DNA of 64,000 nucleotides, taken from JADLHS01 sp039806955 (GTDB taxonomy: Bacteria; Verrucomicrobiota; Verrucomicrobiia; Limisphaerales; JADLHS01). The stretch lies in NCBI GenBank assembly GCA_039806955.1, contig JBDHQI010000009.1, positions 76,014 through 140,013 on the forward strand, given 5' to 3'. The notes beneath the pieces were generated by a model. The model did no database searches and was not told the origin of the DNA. It saw only the letters and a program-made list of their open reading frames with translations. Of the stretch, positions 17,211 to 26,221 are shown piece after piece. A program made the position numbers and the translations under genes. How positions within the stretch are numbered: position 1 is the first letter of the stretch; each line of letters begins with the position of its first letter.

Positions 17211-19994
17211 TCACAAGTCCAAACGTTTGCCGCCTTGGAAGGTGAACCGTACCCGGCACGGCGTTTCGTGTGGGCGGCGAATCATGAACGCGGCTTGGTG
17301 TTCGCCGGGTGATAATACAGTGGCCGGCGCGAGCGGGCCGCGTTCCGGCGGTTGCAATCCGGCCCGATGGTGCGCCGTCGGTTCCCCCGGCCAGAAGAAC
17401 AGGAACTGGCCGTTGGTCAAAGTCCCGGACCAAGCCCAGCGCTGTTCCCCCAGCGTGATGACGGGATTCGTTATTTCCGCGCCTTGCTGCGCATGCAGTT
17501 GCACTCCCACTTGAGTAAAACCGTCCGGAACGCGCACTGGCCAGACGACATTGGTTGCGCCCGCCGGAATTTCATGCCACGCACCGTAAACGACCGGTTG
17601 CAGATATTGTTGTCCGGATTGTTCGAGCAGCCGATACTCGTGGCGTTTCGCCAGCAGCGGCGAATCCGGATCGCCGGGTTTGATGGCGGTCAGCGCCGGA
17701 TCAATTCGCAACTGCGCCTTGATCTTTTCCGGCACGCGCCCGGAGCGGCGCAGTTTTTCGTAACGCGCAATGAGGTCCAGAATTTCCCCCGTGAACGGAT
17801 GCGCCGTCGCCGCCTGGCACGACACCTGAAACGACATTGAGGAATCGTAACCAAGCGTCGCCGCCAGCACGTATTCAAACATGTCCGGCGTGCAGGTCGG
17901 GTCGTAACCGTAATACCAGCCGATGTCCAGCGGCATGCCGTCGCGGGCCAGGGAATCGAACCAACCCGAGCGCTGATCCAGATAGCCTTTCAGGTCCCCG
18001 TGGCCGTCCGCCGAAGCGCTGCGCGCCAGCAAGTGCCAGGAGTAGTGGCTGAAGCTGCTGGCCTGCAACAGCGTGTTCTTGTTCGCGAGCTGGTCGTAAA
18101 AGGCCTGATGCAAGCGCGCATTGTAATACCAGTGTTCGCCTTGCAATTGCTCCGAGCCGTCGAAGTAAATCATGTCAATCCCACAGGTGTTCGCCACGCG
18201 CGCAAAATTTTTGGCCACCTCCTCCAGCAACGTCGTGTCCATGTCGAACATGTGATAACCGTAGGCGCGCGTCAGATGCCGCACCGGTTCGCCCTGCCGA
18301 TGCGCGGTGGCTTTCGTCCCCAAGTGGCCGCGTTGACAGTCCTCAAACCCAAACGGCGGTTCCAAGGCGCGCTTTCCGTAAGTGATCAATTCATCGCCCA
18401 CTTGCAACACGGTGCCTTGCCCCATGTAACCGCCGTCCTCAGCGGGGAAATTCGTCGGCGCGGTCGTGAGCGGCAGGAATTTGCCCGTGGCGCCCACGGC
18501 GGCGGCCAGTGTCGCACTCGCGCCTTTCACCAGCCGCGGATCGGGCGCCGGCGTGAGGTAGGAATCCGGTGGATAAATGGATGCAGCCAGGAAATGCAGC
18601 CCCACGCGAAAGCCCGCGTCTTTGAACCGTTGCAACGTCCGCTGGAGTCCGGCCAGGCCGTCCGGGAAGCGGTCGCGATTCACTTCGTAATGTCCGGTGC
18701 CGTGACTCCACGATTCCTGCCCGAACAAAATCGTGCTGAACCCGCCGCGCCGCGCCAGTTCCAGCCCGGCCGCAAATTGCGCTTCCCGGAAGTCGGTAAG
18801 GAAAAGATAGGATTGTTTGGTCCAAGGCGATTGTTTGTTCCAAACGCCGCCCAGTTGCGGACTTGGCAGGCCGGCGGCCACTTCAAATCGCCGAATGGTT
18901 TCCAGAAAATCCGTTTCGCGACCGACCAGCACCCCAAACGCCGCCGGTTCGATGCCGTGGGCGCGCTCTGTTTGAACGCAAAGATTGATCGTGTCCGAAG
19001 ACCACAGGGGCGAAGTGGAATCCTCGAAATCCTCCAACACCACCGTGCGCGACACGCCATCACGTTCCACCAGCGCTTCGACGTGATCCACAAGACAGGT
19101 GACGGTCGTGCCGGCAGGCAGGCCGTTGTAATAAAAGTTCAGCGTGGTGGCGTGATCGTAACGCAAGGAATTGATCGGGCAGTTGGTGAGCGTGACCTGC
19201 CGCCAGCCATGGAAATCAATGGGCACGTAATTATCCCGGTAGCCGCCGGCGCCGTCGTAGAGCTGAATCTTCAACGCTTCACCGCGACCATCCCCATGCA
19301 CCCACGCGCGCAAGGCGCGGCAGCCCGTGAGATCCAACGGCGCGGCGAACTGGCGTCCGCGCATGCTCCAACCGTTGGCTTGTTCGTTGCAGGTGGCGGT
19401 GAATTGCGCCGCGAACCGACCCTCCTGCGCTTCCGTCACGGGCACAAAATCATGGTGGCAACCCGCGCGATCCACCTGCGTGCCGCCCGCCTGCCGGTGG
19501 AACGCGTGGACGTTCGGTTTGACGGCCATCAACGCGGCAAAGTTCCCATCCTTGGCCGCACCATTGAGGGTGTCGAATAATCGCCCGGTGCGCGGTGCGC
19601 CCAACTCGAACAAACCGAACCGTGTGACCGGCTGCGTGGTTTCCAATTGAGTCAATCGAAACACGGCGAAGCCGTTGCTCAGGACAACTTGAAACTCTGC
19701 GCTACCCGCCGCGCCAAACTGCACGGATAAGCGATCCCCCGACCACGATGCGGATTCCGCCCGATGCAACGCGCCGTCCATTTCCAACACGAATGCCGAT
19801 TGCCCGGCTCTCGACCAGCGCACACCATCGGCAAATTCCAAGGTGGCCGTTGGATTCGTGGCGGAGATTTCCAGCTTGGCCGTGCCGAGATCCAACGTAA
19901 CCACAGTGGCTGAGGGTTGATCCGCATGGGCGGCGATTGCCAGCGCTATACCAACAACCCAACCCAACACGAACTTAGAAATAATTCGCCTCAT
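17211..19994 (-). CDS. Large exported putative (beta/alpha)8 glycosidase, family not recognised
   Basis: 927 residues from the ATG at 19994, chosen because it begins a clean signal peptide (ISKFVLGWVVGIALAIAAHA); the longest frame starts 37 codons earlier. The N-terminal about 390 residues are beta-rich, with a segment (FAAPLDLTGCRALRAWVHGD) like a galactose-binding sandwich. The central part looks like a barrel with strand-end motifs TILFGQESWSHG, FRVGLHFLA and MIYFDGSEQL (near 615); an aspartate after a hydrophobic strand is how clan GH-D and GH31-like enzymes place the nucleophile. The C-terminus is again beta-rich. I cannot place it in a named family. It faces the rhamnosidase-like gene, with about 215 bp between the two starts. 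Confidence 0.62.
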   Translation of the reverse strand: MRRIISKFVLGWVVGIALAIAAHADQPSATVVTLDLGTAKLEISATNPTATLEFADGVRWSRAGQSAFVLEMDGALHRAESASWSGDRLSVQFGAAGSAEFQVVLSNGFAVFRLTQLETTQPVTRFGLFELGAPRTGRLFDTLNGAAKDGNFAALMAVKPNVHAFHRQAGGTQVDRAGCHHDFVPVTEAQEGRFAAQFTATCNEQANGWSMRGRQFAAPLDLTGCRALRAWVHGDGRGEALKIQLYDGAGGYRDNYVPIDFHGWRQVTLTNCPINSLRYDHATTLNFYYNGLPAGTTVTCLVDHVEALVERDGVSRTVVLEDFEDSTSPLWSSDTINLCVQTERAHGIEPAAFGVLVGRETDFLETIRRFEVAAGLPSPQLGGVWNKQSPWTKQSYLFLTDFREAQFAAGLELARRGGFSTILFGQESWSHGTGHYEVNRDRFPDGLAGLQRTLQRFKDAGFRVGLHFLAASIYPPDSYLTPAPDPRLVKGASATLAAAVGATGKFLPLTTAPTNFPAEDGGYMGQGTVLQVGDELITYGKRALEPPFGFEDCQRGHLGTKATAHRQGEPVRHLTRAYGYHMFDMDTTLLEEVAKNFARVANTCGIDMIYFDGSEQLQGEHWYYNARLHQAFYDQLANKNTLLQASSFSHYSWHLLARSASADGHGDLKGYLDQRSGWFDSLARDGMPLDIGWYYGYDPTCTPDMFEYVLAATLGYDSSMSFQVSCQAATAHPFTGEILDLIARYEKLRRSGRVPEKIKAQLRIDPALTAIKPGDPDSPLLAKRHEYRLLEQSGQQYLQPVVYGAWHEIPAGATNVVWPVRVPDGFTQVGVQLHAQQGAEITNPVITLGEQRWAWSGTLTNGQFLFFWPGEPTAHHRAGLQPPERGPLAPATVLSPGEHQAAFMIRRPHETPCRVRFTFQGGKRLDL

Positions 19995-20209
19995 GGCGGC
20001 TCCAGTTCTTTGCGACTTCATTTCACACATCAGTTTGTCCGGCTGAGAATCGTGCCGGCGACAATTCCAAAATTCAAAGTCAGAATTTCCATCTGGTAAT
20101 GGCACACGACTCTTCCTGTTGAGCCAACATTAGTCTGGGTTCGTAAATGGGGATGCGCTGATGCGATTTAGGTCTTGGGCTGGTTTTGGCTCTGTGACAA
20201 TCTGGCGGC

Positions 20210-23200
20210 ATGAAAACGCTGCGCATCCTGCTTCCGCTCCTGTTTTTGGCGGCGCTGGCCATCAATCCAGTTCCGGCTCGCCCGACCGATTCCGCCACGG
20301 TGAAGAAGCTCTTCCGCAATCCGCCCCGCGAATACAGCACCGGCCCGCTCTGGGTGTGGAACGATTTGATCACGGACGAGCAAATCCGCTCGACGTTGCG
20401 CGATTTGGCCCGACAACAGGTCAAGCAGGCCTGGGTGCATCCGCGCCCCGGACTCATGACGCCGTATCTTTCGCCCGAATGGTTTCATCTGTGGGAAGTG
20501 GCGCTGGATGAAGCGCGCCGACTCGACATGAACATCTGGATTTATGATGAGAACTCCTATCCCAGTGGTTTTGCCGGAGGCTGGGTGCCCGAGTTGATGC
20601 CCGAAGCGCGCGGGCGCGGTTTGAAACTTTCCGAAACCAAAACTCCGCCCAAGTGGAGTGATGAGTTGATCACCGTAGTGCGGGTGAGTGGCGACACCTC
20701 GGAAGAGGTCTCCGCTCAAATCAAGGCGGGGGAAACGCTGCCGGAAGGGCGTTACTTTGTCGCCACCCTCCTGCGCGCGGCGGATCGCGCCTGGACCGGC
20801 GATCACGCTTACGTGGATTTGCTGTATCCCGGCGTGACCGAAAAATTTCTGGAAGTCACGCACGAGGCGTATCGCCGTCATTTCGGCAAGGAATTTGGCA
20901 AACGCATTCCCGGTTCGTTCACCGACGAACCGGAATTATTGCCCGCCGGAGGAATGCCCTGGACCGCGGATTTGCCCGAGCAGTTTCAGCAACGCTGGGG
21001 TTACAGCCTCCTCGCGAACCTCCCGAGTCTGGCGGCGGAGGTCGGTGATTGGCGGCGTGTCCGGCACAATTATTATTCCACGTTGAATGAACTGTTCGTC
21101 GAGCGCTGGGGACAACCTTACTTCAACTATTGCGCGTCCAATCATCTCGAGTTCACCGGCCACTATTGGGAACACGAATGGCCCAACGGCGGCATGGTGC
21201 CCGACAACATGGCCATCGCCGCGTGGCAACACCGGCCCGGCATTGACCTGCTGATGAATCAGTACGCCGAGCACACGCACGCGCAGTTCGGCAACGTACG
21301 TTCGTGCCGCGAGGTTTCGAGCCTGGGCAATCAATTGGGGCGGCGCACGTTCGTGGAAGTGTACGGCGCGGGCGGTTGGGATTTGCGGCTCGAAGACATG
21401 AAACGCATCGGCGATTGGCTGCAAGTCCTGGGCGTGGACACGCTGAATCAGCACCTCGATTACCTCACGCTGCGCGGCGCGCGCAAACGCGATCATCCGC
21501 AGAGCTTCTCCTATCACGAACCGTGGTGGGACGCGTATCACATTTCCGCCGGCTACCTCGCGCGACTCAGTGCCGCGTTGTGTCAGGGCGAACAAATCAA
21601 TCGCATCCTCGTGATGGAACCGACCACCACCGCCTGGATGTATCAGGGCAACGGCGCCAAGCTCGGCGCGCTGGGTGATTCCTTCGCCAAACTGCTCGTG
21701 GCGCTCGAAGCGGCGCAAATCGAATACGATCTCGGCTGCGAAGATGTCATCAAACGCCACGGCCAGATTCGGAATGGCGAATTCTGGGTGGGTCAGCGCG
21801 GTTACGACGTGGTGGTGCTGCCGCCACACACGGAAAATCTGGATGAACAGGTGGTGGACCTGGGCGAAGCCTTTCTCGCCAGTGGCGGGCAGGTGGTGTG
21901 TCTGGGGGAACCGCCGTTGCGCGTCAGCGGTCGGGAATCCTGGCGTGTGCAGGAAGGCGCGAGCGAAATCGGTTGGACGACGGCGAAGGCCGAAGCCGCG
22001 CCGCAACTGTTGCAACGCTGGAACCGGACGAATGAATTTCATATCATCCGCGCCACCGGCGATCGCGGCCTCCTGTTCCACATGCGCCGACAACTGGCCG
22101 ATGGCGAATTGCTTTTCCTCGTCAATACCAGCAGCGAGTTTCCCACCGCCGGCGAATTGGTATCGCGTCGTCAGAGCGTCGAGCAATGGGAACTTTATTC
22201 AGCGGCAGTGAAGCCGTATCCGTTTGCCGCCGCCAGAACTGGAGTCCAAGCGAGTTTCAACCTGCCCCCCTGCGGCAGCTTGCTGCTGTTCCTGTCCGAC
22301 CAATCCCGGAAGCCAGTGCCGACGCCCAATACAATAGTGACCACCATCCCGCCGACCGATTCCACCACGGTGCGGCGGCTTGAACCCAACGTGTTGACTT
22401 TGGATTACGTGGACATCACGGCGGGCGGCGAAACCAAGCGTGACCTGTATTTCTATCAAGCCAACCAGTTTGCCTTTCAGAAGAACGGGCTGGAACGCAA
22501 TCCGTGGGACAGTGCGGTGCAGTTCAAAGACCGACTGATCACGAAGTCATTTCCGGCGGACAGCGGCTTCAGCGCAAGCTACAAATTCACCATCCAAGGC
22601 GCGGTGCCGGCTAATCTGGCCATCGTGATTGAGCGGCCCGATTTATACACCATCACCTGCAACGGACAGCCGCTGCCCACGCCCGCGCACCCGCCGGCCA
22701 AGCTCTGGCAATCCAAGGAAACCGCCTACGCCGACGGCACCGTGCTCCGGCCCAGCCCGGTGTTCAAGGATTGGTGGCTCGACAAGGCGTTCGGCAAAAT
22801 CCCGCTCGCTCAGGTGGCGCGCGTCGGCGAGAACGTGGTCACCATCACCGCCGCCCCCTTCACCATCTATCACGAACTCGAAGCGGCTTACGTGCTCGGC
22901 GATTTTACATTGCAATCGTCCGACCGGGGCTTCGTTATCACGCCGGATCAACCGTTACAACTCTGCGCCGCCACGACCGTGACAACGCTGAAGCATGACG
23001 CCAATCCGGATCAAAGCATGTGGTTAAACGGCGGCATCGGGTTTGCCGCCGGCGTGGAAGACCGCGCGCCGTTCGTGGTGTTTGATCTGGGTGGCGCGCG
23101 GGACCTGCGCACGCTGCGCCTCTGGAATTACTGCGAAGCGAATGTGCGCGACCTGACTTCGCGCGGCGCGAAGGAGATTCGCGTGACCGGCGCGGCGGAT

Positions 23201-23941
23201 GCCGTCACGCCCGAATTCAATCAACCGCTCGGCCAGTTCACCCTGGCCCGCGCCAGTGCCAGCGGCGGCACGTCCGAAGACCTCGCCGTGACGGCGCGCG
23301 GCGTACGGTTTGTGCGCGTGGAGATTTTGAGCAACCACGACGGCGTGACCTTTCCTGCCACCGGTCAGCCGGAGGACAACGGGTTCGTCGGTCTGGCGGA
23401 GGCGCAATTCCTCGACGCCAACGACCAGATCCTTGACGGGGTTAAAATCCAGCAAGTCTCCAGCGAACTGGGCGCACGCCAACGTCTGGCCCGGCACCTG
23501 GTGGACGGCAGCGGCTTCACGCGGAAAATTTCCGGCGGCTGGAATTCACAAGGGCATCCGTTCTACTCGGCGGGCGTGGCGTATCAACAACAGTTTCACG
23601 TCGCGAAACGCGCGGGACGTTATGTGGTAGTGTTACCCCAATGGTTGGGCAGCGTGGCGCAGGTGACAGTCAACGGCAAAGCGGCGGGTTACATTGATGC
23701 GCCGCCCTACGAATGTGACGTGACCAAACAGATCAAACGCGGCAACAACACCATTGCGATCACCGTCATTGGCACGTTGAAAAACACGCTCGGACCGCAC
23801 CACGGCAATCCGGCGTTGGGTCTGGCCTGGCCGGGCATGTTCCAAAACGCGCCCAATCCCGGCCCACCGGCCGGTGAAACCTATTCCACTGTCGGCTACG
23901 GATTGTTCGCGCCGTTCGCGTTGAAACAGTTGACGGACTGA
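20210..23941 (+). CDS. Exported GH106-like alpha-L-rhamnosidase
   Basis: 1243 residues with a signal peptide (ILLPLLFLAALAINPVPA). The catalytic region has features of the glycosyl hydrolase 106 group: PLWVWNDLIT, a WIYDENSYPSG motif (110-120) and FTDEPE (237-242), followed by beta-sandwich domains. The C-terminal part (NGKAAGYIDAPPYECDVT, GNNTIAITVIGTLKNTLGPHH) is the GH2-like sandwich found in these enzymes. The family removes terminal alpha-L-rhamnose, for example from pectic rhamnogalacturonan, but related clades differ. The start of the esterase-like gene follows within 34 bp of its stop, so the two are likely one operon. Family call is from pattern memory and good; exact linkage specificity is unknown. 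Confidence 0.8.
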   Translation: MKTLRILLPLLFLAALAINPVPARPTDSATVKKLFRNPPREYSTGPLWVWNDLITDEQIRSTLRDLARQQVKQAWVHPRPGLMTPYLSPEWFHLWEVALDEARRLDMNIWIYDENSYPSGFAGGWVPELMPEARGRGLKLSETKTPPKWSDELITVVRVSGDTSEEVSAQIKAGETLPEGRYFVATLLRAADRAWTGDHAYVDLLYPGVTEKFLEVTHEAYRRHFGKEFGKRIPGSFTDEPELLPAGGMPWTADLPEQFQQRWGYSLLANLPSLAAEVGDWRRVRHNYYSTLNELFVERWGQPYFNYCASNHLEFTGHYWEHEWPNGGMVPDNMAIAAWQHRPGIDLLMNQYAEHTHAQFGNVRSCREVSSLGNQLGRRTFVEVYGAGGWDLRLEDMKRIGDWLQVLGVDTLNQHLDYLTLRGARKRDHPQSFSYHEPWWDAYHISAGYLARLSAALCQGEQINRILVMEPTTTAWMYQGNGAKLGALGDSFAKLLVALEAAQIEYDLGCEDVIKRHGQIRNGEFWVGQRGYDVVVLPPHTENLDEQVVDLGEAFLASGGQVVCLGEPPLRVSGRESWRVQEGASEIGWTTAKAEAAPQLLQRWNRTNEFHIIRATGDRGLLFHMRRQLADGELLFLVNTSSEFPTAGELVSRRQSVEQWELYSAAVKPYPFAAARTGVQASFNLPPCGSLLLFLSDQSRKPVPTPNTIVTTIPPTDSTTVRRLEPNVLTLDYVDITAGGETKRDLYFYQANQFAFQKNGLERNPWDSAVQFKDRLITKSFPADSGFSASYKFTIQGAVPANLAIVIERPDLYTITCNGQPLPTPAHPPAKLWQSKETAYADGTVLRPSPVFKDWWLDKAFGKIPLAQVARVGENVVTITAAPFTIYHELEAAYVLGDFTLQSSDRGFVITPDQPLQLCAATTVTTLKHDANPDQSMWLNGGIGFAAGVEDRAPFVVFDLGGARDLRTLRLWNYCEANVRDLTSRGAKEIRVTGAADAVTPEFNQPLGQFTLARASASGGTSEDLAVTARGVRFVRVEILSNHDGVTFPATGQPEDNGFVGLAEAQFLDANDQILDGVKIQQVSSELGARQRLARHLVDGSGFTRKISGGWNSQGHPFYSAGVAYQQQFHVAKRAGRYVVVLPQWLGSVAQVTVNGKAAGYIDAPPYECDVTKQIKRGNNTIAITVIGTLKNTLGPHHGNPALGLAWPGMFQNAPNPGPPAGETYSTVGYGLFAPFALKQLTD

Positions 23942-23974
23942 GTGATAACGCAAGACAAAGTATTGGTGACGGTC

Positions 23975-25996
23975 ATGAAGCGCACCCCGCAATTTCTCGT
24001 GACTATGACTTGTCTCCTGTCGTTGCTTTCCGGAGTGGCCACCGCTCAATCCGCGCCGGCGGCTTTACCCGGCGATCGCATGTTGCCCGAGTATTTCCAT
24101 CACGAAACTGCAGCGCTCAGCGAGCGTTGCCTGATGGAGATTCAATCGCTGACCGACTGGCAGGCCCGGCGCGCGGAGTACCGTCGGCAGTTGCAGGAAA
24201 TGCTTGGATTGTGGCCGCTGCCGGAACGGACCGAGTTGCATCCGGTTGTCACGGGCAAAATCGAGCACGACGAGTTCACGGTGGAGAAGCTGTATTTCCA
24301 GGCGGCGCCGCAACTTTACGTGACTGCGAATTTGTGGTTGCCCCGGCACCAACTCCAACCCGCGCCCGGGATCCTCTACGTTTGCGGTCATTCCCGGCAA
24401 GTCGGCAACGGGATGAGTTACGGCAACAAAACCGGTTATCAACATCACGGGGCGTGGTTTGCGCGGAACGGTTACGTGTGCCTGATGATTGACACGGTGC
24501 AACTGGGCGAGATCGAGGGGCTGCATCACGGCACGTATCGTGAAGGGATGTGGTGGTGGAATTCGCGTGGTTATACGCCAGCGGGCGTCGAGGCATGGTT
24601 CGGTTTGCGCGCGCTGGATTATCTGTGCGCGCGGCCCGAGGTGGACGCGGAACGCATCGGCATGACGGGGCGTTCGGGCGGCGGTTCGTACACGTGGACG
24701 GTGGCGGCGCTGGATGAGCGGGTCAAGGTGGCCGCACCAGTGGCGGGCATCACCGATCTGCAAAATCAGGTGGTGGACGGCTGCGTGGCCGGACATTGCG
24801 ATTGCATGTTTTTCGTGAACACGTATCGCTGGGATTTCCCCCAACTGGCCGCGCTCATCGCGCCGCGTCCGTTGCTCATCGGCAACACGGACAAGGACGG
24901 CATCTTTCCGCTGGATGGCGTGGTGCGTTTGCACGAAAAGGTGCGCCGCATTTATCGCCTGCACGGGGCGGAAAAAAATCTGGGGCTGCTGATCACCGAA
25001 GGGCCGCATCAAGACACCCAGGATTTGCAGGTGCCGGTCTTCCGCTGGTTCAACCGGTTTTTGCAACCGAAGCAACCGTTGATCGAGATGGCGGCGAAAA
25101 AGTTTTTCGAGCCGGAACAACTTCGAGTGTTTGATCAACTCCCCGCCGATCAGGTGAACACGGAAATCCATTCGCGGTTCGTTCCAAAGGCCAAACCGCT
25201 CATCGGCGCAGAATGGCGAACGCAGCGCGCCGCCCTGGCCGCAAGGCTCAAGGCACAGACGTTCGCGGGCTGGCCGGAGGAAAATTCACCGTTGGCGCCG
25301 GAGCGGGTTCGCTCGGTCGAGCGCGAAGGGTTGCGGTTCAGCGCCTGGGACTTTACCAGCCAGCCGGAAGTGCGACTGCGACTGTATTGGCTCGAACCGG
25401 CGGATGGCGGCGGCAACGCAGTCAATCTGAACGTGCTGGATGCGGATGACTGGTCGGATTGGCTGGCCGCGATGCGCGTGGTCTTTGCGGATCAGTTGGC
25501 TGATGAACTGGCGCTGCCGCATCCGCCGGCGGCAACAAGCGAAGCATTCGCGCATTTGAAAGCGCGCGTGACGCAGGGTGAAGCGAATGTTGCAGCGCAG
25601 GCGTATTTCGCGCCGCGTGGCGTGGGGTTGTCTGCCTGGTCGGGTGAGGCCAAGCAGCGAACGCAGATTCGGCGGCGCTTCATGTTGTTGGGACAAACCC
25701 AGGATGGCATGTGCGTCTGGGACATTCGGCGCGCGGTGCAAGCGCTGCGTTCGGTGCGTGGCGCCGCGACCCGCCGCGTGGATTTGCAGGCCAACGGTCC
25801 GATGGCGCTGAATGCGGGTTGGGCGGCTTGGTTTGAACCGAACGCGCACTTGGTCTCCCTCGCGCCCATCCGGGCGTTGACGGAAACCACCGCGCCGGAT
25901 TACTTGAATCTTTACAAGGTGCTGGATTTCCCGCAGGTGGTGGAATTGATGGAGTCCACGCGCGCGCCTAATCGGACCGAAGCGACCAGGAAATGA
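23975..25996 (+). CDS. Exported alpha/beta hydrolase (acetyl-xylan-esterase/dienelactone-hydrolase-like)
   Basis: 673 residues from ATG 23975, which gives a signal peptide (FLVTMTCLLSLLSGVATA); a GTG at 23942 is possible. The alpha/beta-hydrolase core shows the nucleophile elbow GRSGGGS (Ser about 234), preceded by LYVCGHSRQ and IDTVQLGE, with candidate acid D in IGNTDKDGIFP and His in ITEGPHQDT. The C-terminal 250 residues form a second, less clear domain. Such proteins in polysaccharide islands usually remove acetyl or other ester groups, which fits position directly after the rhamnosidase-like gene. A peptidase of the prolyl-oligopeptidase clan is the alternative. Confidence 0.75.
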   Translation: MKRTPQFLVTMTCLLSLLSGVATAQSAPAALPGDRMLPEYFHHETAALSERCLMEIQSLTDWQARRAEYRRQLQEMLGLWPLPERTELHPVVTGKIEHDEFTVEKLYFQAAPQLYVTANLWLPRHQLQPAPGILYVCGHSRQVGNGMSYGNKTGYQHHGAWFARNGYVCLMIDTVQLGEIEGLHHGTYREGMWWWNSRGYTPAGVEAWFGLRALDYLCARPEVDAERIGMTGRSGGGSYTWTVAALDERVKVAAPVAGITDLQNQVVDGCVAGHCDCMFFVNTYRWDFPQLAALIAPRPLLIGNTDKDGIFPLDGVVRLHEKVRRIYRLHGAEKNLGLLITEGPHQDTQDLQVPVFRWFNRFLQPKQPLIEMAAKKFFEPEQLRVFDQLPADQVNTEIHSRFVPKAKPLIGAEWRTQRAALAARLKAQTFAGWPEENSPLAPERVRSVEREGLRFSAWDFTSQPEVRLRLYWLEPADGGGNAVNLNVLDADDWSDWLAAMRVVFADQLADELALPHPPAATSEAFAHLKARVTQGEANVAAQAYFAPRGVGLSAWSGEAKQRTQIRRRFMLLGQTQDGMCVWDIRRAVQALRSVRGAATRRVDLQANGPMALNAGWAAWFEPNAHLVSLAPIRALTETTAPDYLNLYKVLDFPQVVELMESTRAPNRTEATRK

Positions 25997-26221
25997 ATGA
26001 CGGCAGCGCCGCGAGTGGAGCGCATCCGGCCTCGGTCGCAGCAGTTGCCGCAATGCCAAATAATTCCCGAGGAAGCAAAGGAATGATCGGTAAGGGAATC
26101 GGGATTGGGAAGGGTGGGCGTGTCACCCAAACCAACGGCATCATTCCGGATAAGCGAGGCACGCAAGCATTGAATGTTCGCGCGCCTCAACTTAAGCTCG
26201 GGCGTGTTTCACCACAATTTC

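Noticed and set aside
18000..19580. Long plus-strand reading frame
   Set aside because: Opposite the exported 17211-19994 gene; Arg/His-rich composition of a shadow frame.
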